A DNA stretch of 64,000 nt from the NCBI RefSeq assembly GCF_030658505.1, contig NZ_JAUTXR010000124.1:43551-107550 (forward strand), read 5' to 3'. A program made the position numbers and the translations under genes. This document shows positions 18,806 through 28,582 of this stretch, piece after piece. Source of the stretch: Stenotrophomonas raiganjensis (SeqCode). Its GTDB lineage: Bacteria; Pseudomonadota; Gammaproteobacteria; Xanthomonadales; Xanthomonadaceae. The notes beneath the pieces are model-generated. The model had not been told where the DNA came from and made no database searches. It saw nothing but the letters and a program-made list of their open reading frames with translations. Numbering within the stretch: the stretch's first letter is position 1; each line of letters starts with the position of its first letter.

Positions 18806-18936
18806 GTGCATTTCAGGCCGAAAGCGACGTGAATTCGTTCATTCGTCGGAGCTTTCTGACTCGATCATGAATGTTGCCCTGATGGAAGTTCATTAAATTG
18901 GGCCCCTTCACGAACCGTTAGTGTTCGGAGTGCTTC

Positions 18937-18942
18937 TATAAC
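18937..18942 (+). promoter_or_regulatory. Candidate -10 element of the sX13-like RNA
   Basis: TATAAC lies about 7 nt before the proposed RNA 5' end. The surrounding 18840-18945 stretch is AT-richer than nearby DNA, as expected for a strong sRNA promoter. No convincing -35 hexamer was found at the right spacing. Confidence 0.45.
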
Positions 18943-18947
18943 TCTCG

Positions 18948-19068
18948 ACAGGCGCAACGCCTGTTGTGGATCTCTCCCATCCCCTGGAGCAGATCTCGGA
19001 ACGGGGACTCCTCCCCAAGTGCCCGTTCCCCGGCCCCGTTGACCTCCCCCTGGTCAGCGGGGCTTTTT
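18948..19068 (+). ncRNA. sX13: sX13-like small regulatory RNA
   Basis: The polA-DUF421 gap holds a compact RNA of about 120 nt built from four hairpins: ACAGGCG/CGCCTGT at the 5' end; GATCT/AGATC plus CTCC/GGAG with CCCC in the loop (18970-18995); GGAACGGG/CCCGTTCC with CUCCCC in the loop (18998-19028); and a terminator hairpin with CCCCC in its loop. C-rich sequences in the loops are the hallmark of Xanthomonas sX13, an abundant Hfq-independent sRNA of about 115 nt that pairs with G-rich translation-initiation regions and controls virulence and motility genes. To my knowledge sX13 also lies beside polA. No protein-coding signal fits this stretch. The 5' end is inferred from the -10 element. 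Confidence 0.8.
19034..19068 (+). terminator. Intrinsic terminator of the sX13-like RNA
   Basis: A ten-pair stem (CCCCGTTGAC with GTCAGCGGGG, one G-U pair) with a C-rich loop, followed by C and five U residues at 19064-19068. It is a textbook rho-independent terminator and also forms the last C-rich loop of the RNA. Confidence 0.9.
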
Positions 19069-19133
19069 ATTTGTGCCGTTGCCAGACGCCGTGGCCTGCG
19101 CCACGCTGGGCCACCGATCCGCAGGGGAAGACA

Positions 19134-19613
19134 ATGCCCGACCTGTTCGCACTGGCGATGCCGTGGTGGGAGTTCATCCTGCGCGCGGTGGTGGTCTATG
19201 TCGTGGTGCTGGGCATGGTCCGCCTCGGCGGAAAACGCGCGCTGGGCCAGATCACGCCGTTCGACGTGCTGTTGATCGTGCTGCTGGGCAATGCGGTGCA
19301 GAACGCGCTGCTGGGCACGGACACTTCGCTGGGTGGAGGCCTGCTGCTGGCCGCCACCCTCATCCTGCTCAACTACGGGGTGGGCTGGCTGACCACCCGG
19401 AATCGCCGTATGGAGCGGATGATCGAAGGAGAACCCACCGTGATCGCGCGCGATGGCCGGCTTTTGGAGGGTGTTCTCCGCCGCGAACTGATCAGTCGCG
19501 CTGATTTCGACGCCGCGCTGCGCCAGCAGGGCGGGCTGCAGATCGAAGACGTGCAGATCGCCCTGCTGGAGACGACCGGACACATCACCATCATTCCGCG
19601 GAAGAGCACCTGA
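19134..19613 (+). CDS. DUF421/YetF-family membrane protein
   Basis: A 159-residue protein with about three N-terminal membrane helices (residues about 10-75), then a soluble C-terminal DUF421 domain starting around RMERMIEGEPTVIARDGRL. The conserved motif GKRALGQITPFD sits between the first two helices. The family (YetF, YcaP, YdfR) is widespread and lacks a settled function. ATG 19134 is chosen for the GGGGAAG upstream; the longer open frame would start inside the small RNA. Transcription probably needs its own promoter because the sRNA terminator lies 65 nt upstream. The gene is followed by a GTAG palindrome. Confidence 0.88.
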   Translation: MPDLFALAMPWWEFILRAVVVYVVVLGMVRLGGKRALGQITPFDVLLIVLLGNAVQNALLGTDTSLGGGLLLAATLILLNYGVGWLTTRNRRMERMIEGEPTVIARDGRLLEGVLRRELISRADFDAALRQQGGLQIEDVQIALLETTGHITIIPRKST

Positions 19614-19617
19614 TCGT

Positions 19618-19643
19618 GTAGCGCCGAGCATGGGCTCGGCGCT
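19618..19643 (+). repeat. SMAG-type GTAG palindrome
   Basis: GTAG at 19618-19621 overlaps a ten-pair perfect stem AGCGCCGAGC/GCTCGGCGCT (19620-19643) with an ATGG loop. It lies between convergent genes, so it can serve both 3' ends. Confidence 0.75.
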
Positions 19644-19655
19644 GCACGGCATCAT

Positions 19656-20819
19656 TCATGGTGTGCAGCGGGTAGTGCCGGCCGCCGGTCTGCGCTCGTA
19701 GTAGGCGAAACGGTTGCCGCTGTCGATGCCGACCAGGTTGCCGTTCTGCAGCAGCTGCAGCACGAAGTCGCTGCCGATATCGCGATGGATGAGGATGCGG
19801 CCGTCGCGCAGGCTCGCCCGCAGTGGCTGTTCGCGGCCACCGGCCTCAACCACACCCCCCTCGAGGAAGCGCAGCTGCGACAACACGCTGCGCTCGGCTT
19901 CAAAGCTGCCACAGGGCAGTGCGGTGGCCGGTACCGGCGTGAGCGCGGAGGTGGAGGCGCTGGCGAGAACGGCAAGGTCCTTGGCCGGACCGCAGGCCGG
20001 GGCATCGGCGCGCTGGGCACAGGATCGCTGCAGCGCATCGCGGGCCTGCTGCAGGCGGCCACTGCTCCACAAGATTTCAGCGGTGTCGGCGCAGAACGTT
20101 TCGCCCTGCTGCACGCGGCAAAGGTCGATCAGTTCATCAAGCTGCGCGGGTGGCAGGGGCGCATCCACGGAATGCTGCAGGCCGAGCAGGGCCTTGCCCA
20201 TCATTGCCGAGGCAATCTCCTTGGCTGCCGTCAAGCAACCCTCGGCGTCGAACGACGGCAGCTCCTTCTTGCAGATCTCGGGAATCGGCGGTTCCTCCGT
20301 TTTGGGCGCGGCGTCCTTGGCCTGCTGCTGGTAGGTCTCCAGCAGACGCATGCAGGCTGCGCCCACGCCTTCAACGCACCACGCATGAAGCTTCTGGGGA
20401 GCGGCCTCCGGCAGCGCTTCCAGGCAGTCGGAGGTGTTCATCACGCAACCGCCCTCGATGGGCTCCGGCATTGCTATGCACGCGGCGGAGCGCTCACGGG
20501 TGAACTCGCGGTAGGGCGTGTTGATCGTGCGGTCGTTGTCCGAGAAGTACCAGTTTTCCAGGCGGCCGGTGGACAGGTTGCCGGTGCCGAGCACGTCTTC
20601 CTGGCGGACGATGCGCAGCGCTTCGGTCGCCTGGTAGGGGCCGGACAGGAAGCCGTGGCTTTCGCTCTGGAGGGTCAGCGTGGTGTTGCCGCTGGTGTCC
20701 TTGTAGGTGCCACAGGCCATCGACTGCGCGGCAGCCGGCAGGCTGGCCGAGGCCAGTACGAGCAGCAACAGTGAGCGCCAGCCCGCGACGCGGGGGCGGA
20801 GGGATGCAGCAGCAGACAT
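19656..20819 (-). CDS. Secreted 14-cysteine protein, paralog A
   Basis: A 387-residue exported protein of unknown function, one of three related proteins here (with 21866-23482 and 23520-24641). A Sec signal peptide ends around PAAAQS. The mature protein has three parts: a beta-rich module opening with ACGTYKD; a helical Cys-rich middle with Sel1-like pairs (HAWCVEGVGAACMRLL, DLCRVQQGETFCADTAEIL); and a second beta module opening with PCGSFEAE, apparently a copy of the first. Fourteen Cys remain after the signal, at positions matched in the other two paralogs, which suggests disulfides and a periplasmic or secreted location. ATG 20819 precedes a clear signal peptide. It is the last gene of the minus-strand string, after hemF. 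Confidence 0.75.
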   Translation of the reverse strand: MSAAASLRPRVAGWRSLLLLVLASASLPAAAQSMACGTYKDTSGNTTLTLQSESHGFLSGPYQATEALRIVRQEDVLGTGNLSTGRLENWYFSDNDRTINTPYREFTRERSAACIAMPEPIEGGCVMNTSDCLEALPEAAPQKLHAWCVEGVGAACMRLLETYQQQAKDAAPKTEEPPIPEICKKELPSFDAEGCLTAAKEIASAMMGKALLGLQHSVDAPLPPAQLDELIDLCRVQQGETFCADTAEILWSSGRLQQARDALQRSCAQRADAPACGPAKDLAVLASASTSALTPVPATALPCGSFEAERSVLSQLRFLEGGVVEAGGREQPLRASLRDGRILIHRDIGSDFVLQLLQNGNLVGIDSGNRFAYYERRPAAGTTRCTP

Positions 20820-20914
20820 CGGTTCGTCCTTGAAGAGTACGGAACAGGTCCTGTCCGGTGCGTTGCGCACCGCAGGCAAGGGAGGCACCACGGGTCAGCC
20901 GTGGTGCCGGAAGA

Positions 20915-21865
<951 letters not shown>

Positions 21866-23482
21866 TCAGCGCTTGCGGTTGGAGTTGCGTGGCGCCGGAG
21901 CGTCGTCCACGGTCGCCTGGTCAACCGCCTTCTGCAGGGCACCGCCCAGCGTGATCAGCTCCCAGTTCTGGGTTTCGAGCACGTCGCAGGCCACATGCAG
22001 GCCGCTGCGGTCGGCCTTGCACAGCCGGTCCAGGAGTGCATGTGCATCCACCTCGGCACTGTTGCCCTGCGCCGTGACCAGGTTCTCGCACCCTTCGCGG
22101 ACGCCGGCACGGCAGACCGTGGTGTAGTGCCCGGCGGCCTGCAGCCAGTTTCCGGACAGCGCAAGGCGGTTGCCGAGCATGTTGCAGCCCTGCAGCTTGC
22201 CCTGCGCGCAGCAGGCTTCTGCCCCGTCCTCGTTGGCCAGCGACAGTGGGCAATCCTGTGGCAGCGGCAGTACCGTGTACTGCCTGGGTGCGCTGCACCG
22301 GGTGGCCCCCTTGCCGGTGGGGGTGAAGACCTGGAAGCGGGTCCAGGTATCCAGGCCCAGCAACTGGCCACCCGGCAACGGGCGCAGCACGAAGTCACCG
22401 CCCCTGTCATGGCGGATGCGGATGTCGCCCTCTTCGACGCGCGCGCGAAGGTGACTGTTCCAGCCAACGCCGACCAGACCGTTGTCACCAAAGTCCAGCG
22501 TGTCCATCAGGCCGCCGTCGGCCCGGTAGTCGCCGCAGGGCAGGGCCGTTGCCGGCTGCGGTCGCAACGATGCGCCCACCGCCTGCAGCGCAGGCAGGCG
22601 CTCGCAGGTGGCGGCGTCGTTGCCCGGTGTGCAGGCGGCAGCCAGGGCCTGCACCGCCTGCAAGGGATCTCCAGCCTCCCAGGACAGTTCAGCCACGCGG
22701 GTGCAGAAGCCGCCATGCGCGACCTCGCGGCACAACTGCAACAACTGCTGTCGCCGCTCAGCCGGAATGATCACCGGCGCGCTCGGGGCTGCCATCGTCA
22801 CCACGGCTTCGGTCATGGCTGCCGTCATCGCGGCCTTGACCAGCTGCTCCTGCACAGCAGGGTCCGCCTCCAGTGCAGCGGCGCATGCCGGTGTGCCTTG
22901 TTCGAAGCCACCGCCGTTACAGGCGGCGGGGAGCTTGATGCTGGACAATGCGGCATCCAGCGCTGCCTTTGCCAGAGCGGGATCGGCCTCGACTGTGGGT
23001 TTGGCCTCCTCGTGCCAGCGATCAGCCAGTTGCAGGCACATGCCGGGCACGCCCTCCCGGCACGCTGCTTCCAGAGCGGCCGGGGTGGCTTCGCGGCGGT
23101 TGTCCAGGCACGCCGCCGCATCGGCCAGGCAGCTGCCCTCAGACGGCGCGGCTGCCGCTGCGCACTGTGCAGGGGCCTGCAGCATGTAGACCGTGCCATC
23201 CACCTCGACGGTGCGGCCCCGATCGCGCACCTGGAGCGCGCTCGGCAGGCCGTACTCCAGGTTCACCAGCTGCAGCGTTCCGTCGATCTGCTGGAAGGCG
23301 ACCGGCGTCGGTGCGCTGCCGAAGTGCTTCTGCTCGCCGCGGTTCGGCGAGCTGATGCGCAGCGTGCTGCTGCCTTCATCGGCCTTGAACAGGCCGCATT
23401 GCGGTGACTGTGCGGCGGCCATCGGCGCGGCCAGCAGCAACGCCCAGGCCAGCCAGCGGCGGCGCGGTGCGGGTGAATGCAT
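21866..23482 (-). CDS. Secreted cysteine-rich protein, paralog B (extended)
   Basis: A 538-residue exported protein with the same plan as paralogs A and C. A signal peptide ends at MAAAQS. A first beta module opens with QCGLFKADEG, a Cys-rich helical middle contains EAACREGVPGMCLQLA and QLCREVAHGGFCTRVAEL, and a second beta module opens with PCGDYRADGG. The 14 shared Cys are all present. It carries an extra C-terminal region of about 150 residues with eight more Cys in Sel1-like pairs (ACCAQGKLQGCNML, VCRAGVREGCENL, LCKADRSGLHVACDVL), and ends in a basic tail. ATG 23482 has AAGGAGAC just upstream. Disulfide-linked repeats of this kind recall Helicobacter Hcp proteins; a binding role is a guess. 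Confidence 0.75.
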   Translation of the reverse strand: MHSPAPRRRWLAWALLLAAPMAAAQSPQCGLFKADEGSSTLRISSPNRGEQKHFGSAPTPVAFQQIDGTLQLVNLEYGLPSALQVRDRGRTVEVDGTVYMLQAPAQCAAAAAPSEGSCLADAAACLDNRREATPAALEAACREGVPGMCLQLADRWHEEAKPTVEADPALAKAALDAALSSIKLPAACNGGGFEQGTPACAAALEADPAVQEQLVKAAMTAAMTEAVVTMAAPSAPVIIPAERRQQLLQLCREVAHGGFCTRVAELSWEAGDPLQAVQALAAACTPGNDAATCERLPALQAVGASLRPQPATALPCGDYRADGGLMDTLDFGDNGLVGVGWNSHLRARVEEGDIRIRHDRGGDFVLRPLPGGQLLGLDTWTRFQVFTPTGKGATRCSAPRQYTVLPLPQDCPLSLANEDGAEACCAQGKLQGCNMLGNRLALSGNWLQAAGHYTTVCRAGVREGCENLVTAQGNSAEVDAHALLDRLCKADRSGLHVACDVLETQNWELITLGGALQKAVDQATVDDAPAPRNSNRKR

Positions 23483-23519
23483 GTCGTCTCCTTGACGATC
23501 GAACGGAAAACTCCAGGCG

Positions 23520-24641
23520 CTACGGCAAACCACGGCCCTGGCGCGGGGGCGTGCATTGTGCCGTGCCGGGCACCGGTCGGTAGCGCTGGTACCCCGTCTG
23601 CGCATCCATGCCGAGCAGGTCGCCACTGCCCAGCTGTCGCAGCACAAGGGTTTCGCCGTTCTGCTGCAGGTGGATGGCGCCGTCATGCAGGCGGCCACGC
23701 GTGCCATCGCCGAAGTCGAGCGCGTCGATCGCGCCTCCATCGGCCTGGTAACGACCGCAGGGTACCTGCTGGGCTGGCACCAGGCGCAGGTCCGCGCCGA
23801 GATCGCGCAGCGGTGCGATGCGTTCGCAGGCACTGATGCGTCCTGCATCGCAGGCCACCTGCAGGGCCTGCACCGCCAACGCGGGTTTCAGCGCGATCAA
23901 CTGCTCTTCGGCCACTTCGACGCAGAAGCGACCACTGCGGTGCTGCAGGCACAGTTGCTGCAGACGGTCGCGTGCAGCGGCCGGAAGCGGTGAATTCAGT
24001 GTGTTTTCGTCTTCCTGTTGCAGGCGTTCACCCACCGACTGCATCGCGGCAGCCAGCGCATCGCCGGTCAGCGCTTCGCAGGCCTGCGGGTCATGCCCGG
24101 GTGTGTGTTCGCGGCAGGCGGGCGGGCGTTCGAAGCGCACGGGGCCGGTGTCACCGCTTCCGGCCGCAGTTACGCCATCGCGCAGTTGCCGCAACAGCGT
24201 CGAGCAGCCCGCGCCAACGCCTTCGCCGCACGCGCGCATGGCCTGGCCGGACGAAGCCGTAGGCAGCTGCGCGATGCAGTGGCTGCCGGAGGCGCGGCAG
24301 CTGCCGTCCGTCGCGCTGGGCTCGGTGACGCAGGTGCGGGACTGGCGCAGGGTATAGACCACGGCGCCCCCGTCCTCGATGCGCTGGCCATCGGCACTGA
24401 TCCGGATCGGCTCTGCCACGCCATCGTCGAGCATGACCAGGCGCGTCTGCACCGCACTGCGATCAACCCACAGCGGCTCTGGCTCACTGATGTCATTGTG
24501 GCGGTAGCCGGTGCTGGGAGTGGTGAACACCAGCGCCATGCCGCCCGCGGCGCTGCGGTACTCGCCACATTGCAGCGCATCGGCGGCAACAGGCAGCGCG
24601 GCCAACAGCAGCAGCGCGGGGAGAAGGCCCAGCAAGCGCAT
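23520..24641 (-). CDS. Secreted 14-cysteine protein, paralog C
   Basis: A 373-residue exported protein and the most upstream of the three paralogs in transcription order. A signal peptide (MRLLGLLPALLLLAALPVAA) precedes LQCGEYRSAAGG, the start of the first beta module. The Cys-rich middle includes RACGEGVGAGCSTLL and QLCLQHRSGRFCVEVAEE, and the second beta module starts at PCGRYQADGG. The mature protein has 14 Cys, in the same order as paralog A, and matching C-terminal ends. It lies 34 nt after a membrane-protein gene and 37 nt before paralog B, so co-transcription is likely. I do not recognise a named family. Confidence 0.75.
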   Translation of the reverse strand: MRLLGLLPALLLLAALPVAADALQCGEYRSAAGGMALVFTTPSTGYRHNDISEPEPLWVDRSAVQTRLVMLDDGVAEPIRISADGQRIEDGGAVVYTLRQSRTCVTEPSATDGSCRASGSHCIAQLPTASSGQAMRACGEGVGAGCSTLLRQLRDGVTAAGSGDTGPVRFERPPACREHTPGHDPQACEALTGDALAAAMQSVGERLQQEDENTLNSPLPAAARDRLQQLCLQHRSGRFCVEVAEEQLIALKPALAVQALQVACDAGRISACERIAPLRDLGADLRLVPAQQVPCGRYQADGGAIDALDFGDGTRGRLHDGAIHLQQNGETLVLRQLGSGDLLGMDAQTGYQRYRPVPGTAQCTPPRQGRGLP

Positions 24642-24675
24642 GCGACGGTCCTTGGTCGTGCGGGAAAGGGGTGGC

Positions 24676-25233
24676 TCAGTGCAAACGCGAGCGGATGTCG
24701 GGCCGCAGCAGGCGCCAGGCCAGCCAGCCCTGCAGGCCGAGGAACAGGACCGAGGTGCCGAGCAGGGTGAAGGTCATCATCCAGCGCCGTGGCTGCAGCG
24801 ACAACTGCATGCCCGGGTCATCAGCGAGCAGCAGGATCATGTCGCGCATGAACACGTCCAGCCACCAGGTGATCGCGAAATTGGCCAGCGCGCTCAGCAG
24901 CAGCATCACCACGAAGCTCCACAGGCCCCAGCGGCGCTCTCGCAGCAGGCCCCAGCTGGCCACGGCCGAGACCAGGCAGAGCAGCGCGGCGATCATCGAG
25001 GCGCCCACGGGGTGCGCCAGCAGCCAGGTCAGGCTGCGCATCTGCCGCTGCTGTGCTTCGCTTGCCAGCAGCTGCCAGAGTGGAACCTCGTGCAGCGGCC
25101 ACACCAGCAGCCCCTGCAGCATGAAGTAGCCGGCCAGCAGCGCGGACAGCCAGAAGGACGCCTGGACCAGTGGTCGAATCCACGCGTGGAAGGGTGAGGG
25201 CTGCGATGAGGGCGGCGGGAGCGGCACTGACAT
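24676..25233 (-). CDS. Four-helix inner-membrane protein of unknown function
   Basis: A 185-residue protein with four predicted membrane segments (approximately residues 27-47, 72-97, 105-125 and 157-177) and a Pro-rich cytosolic N-terminus. A loop with WWLDVFMRDM lies between the third and fourth helices. ATG 25233 has AAGGACACCGG upstream; an in-frame TTG five codons earlier is less likely. It follows the NUDIX gene by 30 nt and precedes secreted paralog C by 34 nt. No family is recognised with confidence. Confidence 0.7.
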   Translation of the reverse strand: MSVPLPPPSSQPSPFHAWIRPLVQASFWLSALLAGYFMLQGLLVWPLHEVPLWQLLASEAQQRQMRSLTWLLAHPVGASMIAALLCLVSAVASWGLLRERRWGLWSFVVMLLLSALANFAITWWLDVFMRDMILLLADDPGMQLSLQPRRWMMTFTLLGTSVLFLGLQGWLAWRLLRPDIRSRLH

Positions 25234-25263
25234 CCGGTGTCCTTGCAATCGGTGCCCGCGCGG

Positions 25264-25683
25264 TCAGCGGGCCGTCACCCGGGTGGCGACCGCCGGCAGG
25301 ATATGGTGTTCGCTCAAGGGTGCCAAGGGCAGGCCATGCGGCGGCTGCAGCGGGACCCAGGCCAGTTCGGCGATCTCGGCGCGTGCCTCCGGCATGCCGT
25401 CGACCTGCACCCACCACGCTTGGGCCTGCACGCGATGGCCGGGCTCGTTCACCGCCCAGTCCTGGAACGTGCCCAGCGCGATGGAGGCATCGGTGCGCAG
25501 CTGCACGCCGAGTTCCTCGTCCAGCTCACGGGCCAGCGCCTGCAGTGGCGCTTCGCCGGGTTCGGGCTTGCCACCGGGCTGGATGAAGCGGGTGACGCCG
25601 TGCTTGCGCACCACCAGCGCCCGGCCGCGGTCATCCAGGATGACCGCGGCCACGATGTGGATCGTGGCCGCGGCGTTGCTCAC
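25264..25683 (-). CDS. NUDIX hydrolase
   Basis: A 139-residue NUDIX-fold pyrophosphatase. The NUDIX box G-x5-E-x7-R-E-U-x-E-E-x-G-U is complete within the segment GGKPEPGEAPLQALARELDE and the following ELGV, so Mg-dependent cleavage of a nucleoside diphosphate derivative is expected. The exact substrate cannot be read from the sequence. The family members closest in feel are small ADP-ribose or MutT-like housecleaning enzymes. The GTG start at 25683 overlaps the stop of the S9 peptidase gene (GTGA), which indicates translational coupling with it. Confidence 0.9.
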   Translation of the reverse strand: MSNAAATIHIVAAVILDDRGRALVVRKHGVTRFIQPGGKPEPGEAPLQALARELDEELGVQLRTDASIALGTFQDWAVNEPGHRVQAQAWWVQVDGMPEARAEIAELAWVPLQPPHGLPLAPLSEHHILPAVATRVTAR

Positions 25684-28049
25684 TTCAGGTTCTGCTCGAA
25701 CAGCTTGAGGATGCGCTTGTACTGGTCCAGCCAGGAATCGGCGCGGACGTAGCCGTGGCGCTCCAGCGGGTACGGTGCGATCGACCAGTTGTCCTTGTGC
25801 AGTTCGATCAGGCGCTGGGTGAGGTTCACCGAGTCCTGGAAGAACACGTTGTCATCCATCATGCCGTGGGCGATCAGCAGGTTGTCCTGCAGGTTCTGCG
25901 CGTACTCGATCGGCGAGGACACGCGGTACGCCTCCGGATCGATGTCCGGGGTGTTGAGGATGTTGCTGGTGTAGCCATGATTGTACTGGTGCCAGTCGAC
26001 CACCGGGCGCAGCGCGGCGCCGGCCTTGAACGTACCCGGCGAGCGGAACAGGGCCATGAAGGTCATGAAGCCGCCGTAGGAACCGCCGTAGATGCCGGCA
26101 TGATCGCGGTCACCCTGCTGGGTATCGACCAGCCAGTCCAGGCCGTCCTTGTAGTCTTCCAGTTCCGGGTGGCCCATGTTGCGGTAGATCGCCGTGCGCC
26201 AGTCGCGGCCGTAGCCCTCGCTGCCGCGGTAATCCATGTCCAGCACGATGTAGCCCTTCTGCACCAGCAGGTTGTGGAACATCTGCTCGCGGAAGTAGGC
26301 CGGGTAGCGCTGGTGCACGTTCTGCAGGTAGCCGGCGCCGTGCACGAACATCACGATCGGGTACTTCTTCCCCGGTTCCTTGGTTTCCGGCCCGTAGTAC
26401 TTGGCCCAGACCACGCCGGCGCCGTGCCTGGACGGCACCGGCACCAGCTTCGGCTGGATCCACTGGCGGGCCTTGTAGTCGGCGGTACGGGTATCGGTCA
26501 GCACGCGCGCCTGCCCACCGGCACTGGGCAGCACCGCCAGCTGCGGCGGCAGGTAGGCACCGGAGTAGCGCACCAGCAGCTGCTGGCCATCCGGCGACAG
26601 CGAGAAGTCTTCCACGCCGTTGAGGCTGGTCAGCTCGCGCACCTGGCGGCTGCTGGTATCGACCGCGCAGACTTCGTAGTCATGCGGCGCCTGCTGGTTG
26701 CACAGGAAGTAGAAGCCCTTGCCATCGGCCGACGGCACCGGCGCCGAGGTTTCCCACTTGCCGCTGGTCAATGCCTGCGGCTTGGCGTTGCCGGTCTGGG
26801 TGTACAGGTGCGAGAAGCCCGATTCTTCGGACAGCAGCCACAGCGTGCGGCCATCGGCCATCCAGCCGAAATCATTGAAGCCCCAGTTGATCCAGGCGTT
26901 GTCGGTCAGGCGGTGGCGGTTCTGCACGCGGCCGTCGGCGGCGTTGACGCTGACGATCCAGCGGTCCTTGTTGTCGTTGGCACGCAGCATCACCGCGGCC
27001 TGCTGGCCATCGGGGCTCCAGCGGATGCCACCGCCCATGAAGTCGCTCATCACCTGCAGGCTGCGCTCGCCCTTCAGCGCGTCTTTGCCGGCCTTGCGGC
27101 GCAGCTCGGCCAGCGGATCGGTGCTGATGCCCGGCAGGCCGGCCAGCGAGACCTTTTCGGCCTTGCCGGTGCGCACGTCCACGTACCACAGGGTATGCGG
27201 CTCGAAGCCGTTGCGGCCGACGCGGGTGCGGGTGTCTTCGGTTTCCTCGTAGCCCGACTCGGTCACGTACAGCGGCATCTTGCCGCCGCGGCCGTCATCG
27301 AAGTCCTTCGGCTTGGTCACAACGATCAGGTGGGTCAGGTCCGGCGACAGCACGCTGTCGGCGATCTCCACGTCGACGCCCAGGTACACCGGGCCCGGCG
27401 CGCGGGTCGGGTCGGCCTGGCGCCAGCGCTGGTCCTGGTCCTTCAGTGCTTCGCGCTGGTCACGGTCGCGGCGCAGGGTTTCCAGCGTGCGCAGCTGCTG
27501 GTCGCGCAGCACGTCGGCCTTCGGCGGCGTACGCGGGTCCTTTTCGGCCTTCAGGCTGGCCACCTGCTGCACGCCGCTGGCGGCGGTCCAGTGGAACCAG
27601 TTCTGGCCGACGCGCCAGATCACGCCGTTGTCGGCGGCGAAGTTCACGTTGCCCGCGCGCTCGTTGCTGCGGGTCAGCTGGGTCAGCGCGCCGCTGCGCA
27701 GGTCACGCACAAACACGTCACCGTTGCGGACGAAGGCGCTGCGGCTGCGGCTGCGGTCATAGACCGGCTCGGCCACGTCCAGGGTGCCGCGCTGGTCATC
27801 GGCCACCTGTGCGGCCACGCCACCGGCCACCGGCTGGCGGAAGGTATCGCGCACCGGGCTGCCGTTGCGCTTGAGCTGGTATTCCACCTGCTGGCTGTTC
27901 CACGACCACCAGGCCTTCTCGACCGGCGGACCGATCCAGTCCGGGTCGGCCATGGCCTGTTCGATGGTGATCGGCGTCGGCGCGGCATGCGCAGCCGGTG
28001 CGGCCAGCACGGCCGACAGCAGGAGGGACAGGGGCAGCACTCGGGACAT
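25680..28049 (-). CDS. S9 family prolyl oligopeptidase/dipeptidyl peptidase
   Basis: A 789-residue exported serine peptidase of the DPP-IV-like S9 family. A signal peptide (MSRVLPLSLLLSAVLAAPAAHA) implies periplasmic location. The N-terminal part is a beta-propeller with repeated WSPDGQQ/LSPDGQQ blades. The C-terminal part is an alpha/beta hydrolase with the nucleophile in GGSYGGF (Ser657), an acid in the HGMMDDNVFF segment near 733, and His765 in ERHGY. It probably cleaves dipeptides after proline or alanine. ATG 28049 is chosen for the signal peptide; the frame extends 50 codons upstream without one. The C-terminus overlaps the NUDIX start, making it the first gene of a minus-strand string. 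Confidence 0.92.
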   Translation of the reverse strand: MSRVLPLSLLLSAVLAAPAAHAAPTPITIEQAMADPDWIGPPVEKAWWSWNSQQVEYQLKRNGSPVRDTFRQPVAGGVAAQVADDQRGTLDVAEPVYDRSRSRSAFVRNGDVFVRDLRSGALTQLTRSNERAGNVNFAADNGVIWRVGQNWFHWTAASGVQQVASLKAEKDPRTPPKADVLRDQQLRTLETLRRDRDQREALKDQDQRWRQADPTRAPGPVYLGVDVEIADSVLSPDLTHLIVVTKPKDFDDGRGGKMPLYVTESGYEETEDTRTRVGRNGFEPHTLWYVDVRTGKAEKVSLAGLPGISTDPLAELRRKAGKDALKGERSLQVMSDFMGGGIRWSPDGQQAAVMLRANDNKDRWIVSVNAADGRVQNRHRLTDNAWINWGFNDFGWMADGRTLWLLSEESGFSHLYTQTGNAKPQALTSGKWETSAPVPSADGKGFYFLCNQQAPHDYEVCAVDTSSRQVRELTSLNGVEDFSLSPDGQQLLVRYSGAYLPPQLAVLPSAGGQARVLTDTRTADYKARQWIQPKLVPVPSRHGAGVVWAKYYGPETKEPGKKYPIVMFVHGAGYLQNVHQRYPAYFREQMFHNLLVQKGYIVLDMDYRGSEGYGRDWRTAIYRNMGHPELEDYKDGLDWLVDTQQGDRDHAGIYGGSYGGFMTFMALFRSPGTFKAGAALRPVVDWHQYNHGYTSNILNTPDIDPEAYRVSSPIEYAQNLQDNLLIAHGMMDDNVFFQDSVNLTQRLIELHKDNWSIAPYPLERHGYVRADSWLDQYKRILKLFEQNLK

Positions 28050-28216
28050 GGGCGGACGGCACCAGTAGAGGAAACCGGCCAAGCGTAGCAGCCGCAAGGG
28101 CCCGGGGCAGGGGCCACAGGTCATGGCAGCGGGATTGGCAAAGTGGTGCAACCGGTGGCCGGCCTCGCGCATCCATTCTCCTGAACCCGCATCATCCACC
28201 GAACAGGAGCCCGACC

Positions 28217-28546
28217 ATGCAGGAACTGATCCCGATCACCCTCTTCATCTGCATCGCCTACGCGATCCATGCCATTGCCGATGCCCGCGCCCGCAGCAAA
28301 CTGGTGGCCCCGCACGTGCCGGAAGAAGTGATCCGCTCGCTGGCCGTGCTGGAAGAAGAGCGCCGCCGCCAGGGCGCGCTGCGCTGGGGCATCAGCCTGG
28401 TCAGCCTGGCCGTGGCGCTGGGCCTGCTGGAAGCGATCGGCGCACGCGACCTGACCTTCGGCGCCGCCGCCGCACTGGTCGGCAGCGCCGGCCTCGGCCA
28501 GCTGCTGGCCTGGCACTTCACCCGCCCTGCTGCACGCAAGGGCTGA
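28217..28546 (+). CDS. Small two-helix membrane protein
   Basis: A 109-residue protein of unknown function. It has one N-terminal hydrophobic helix (residues about 4-22), a charged central helix (EEVIRSLAVLEEERRRQ), then two short hydrophobic segments (about 58-75 and 83-100). ATG 28217 is supported by AGGAGC at 28205. It precedes the ECF sigma gene by 36 nt on the same strand, so the two may be co-transcribed. This resembles small DUF-type proteins that accompany sigma/anti-sigma pairs in xanthomonads, but I cannot name the family. Confidence 0.75.
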   Translation: MQELIPITLFICIAYAIHAIADARARSKLVAPHVPEEVIRSLAVLEEERRRQGALRWGISLVSLAVALGLLEAIGARDLTFGAAAALVGSAGLGQLLAWHFTRPAARKG

Positions 28547-28582
28547 GGCAGGCGTGCCACGGGCACAGGGGGCGCCCCGTAG

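Noticed and set aside
18966..19133. N-terminal extension of the DUF421 protein
   Set aside because: This stretch is the small RNA and its terminator. ATG 19134 has its own ribosome site and starts the membrane helix.
19670..19700. SMAG element inside the 3' end of paralog A
   Set aside because: GTAG followed by TGCCGGCC is present but no closing stem, and the encoded C-terminus aligns with the other two paralogs, so it is ordinary coding sequence.
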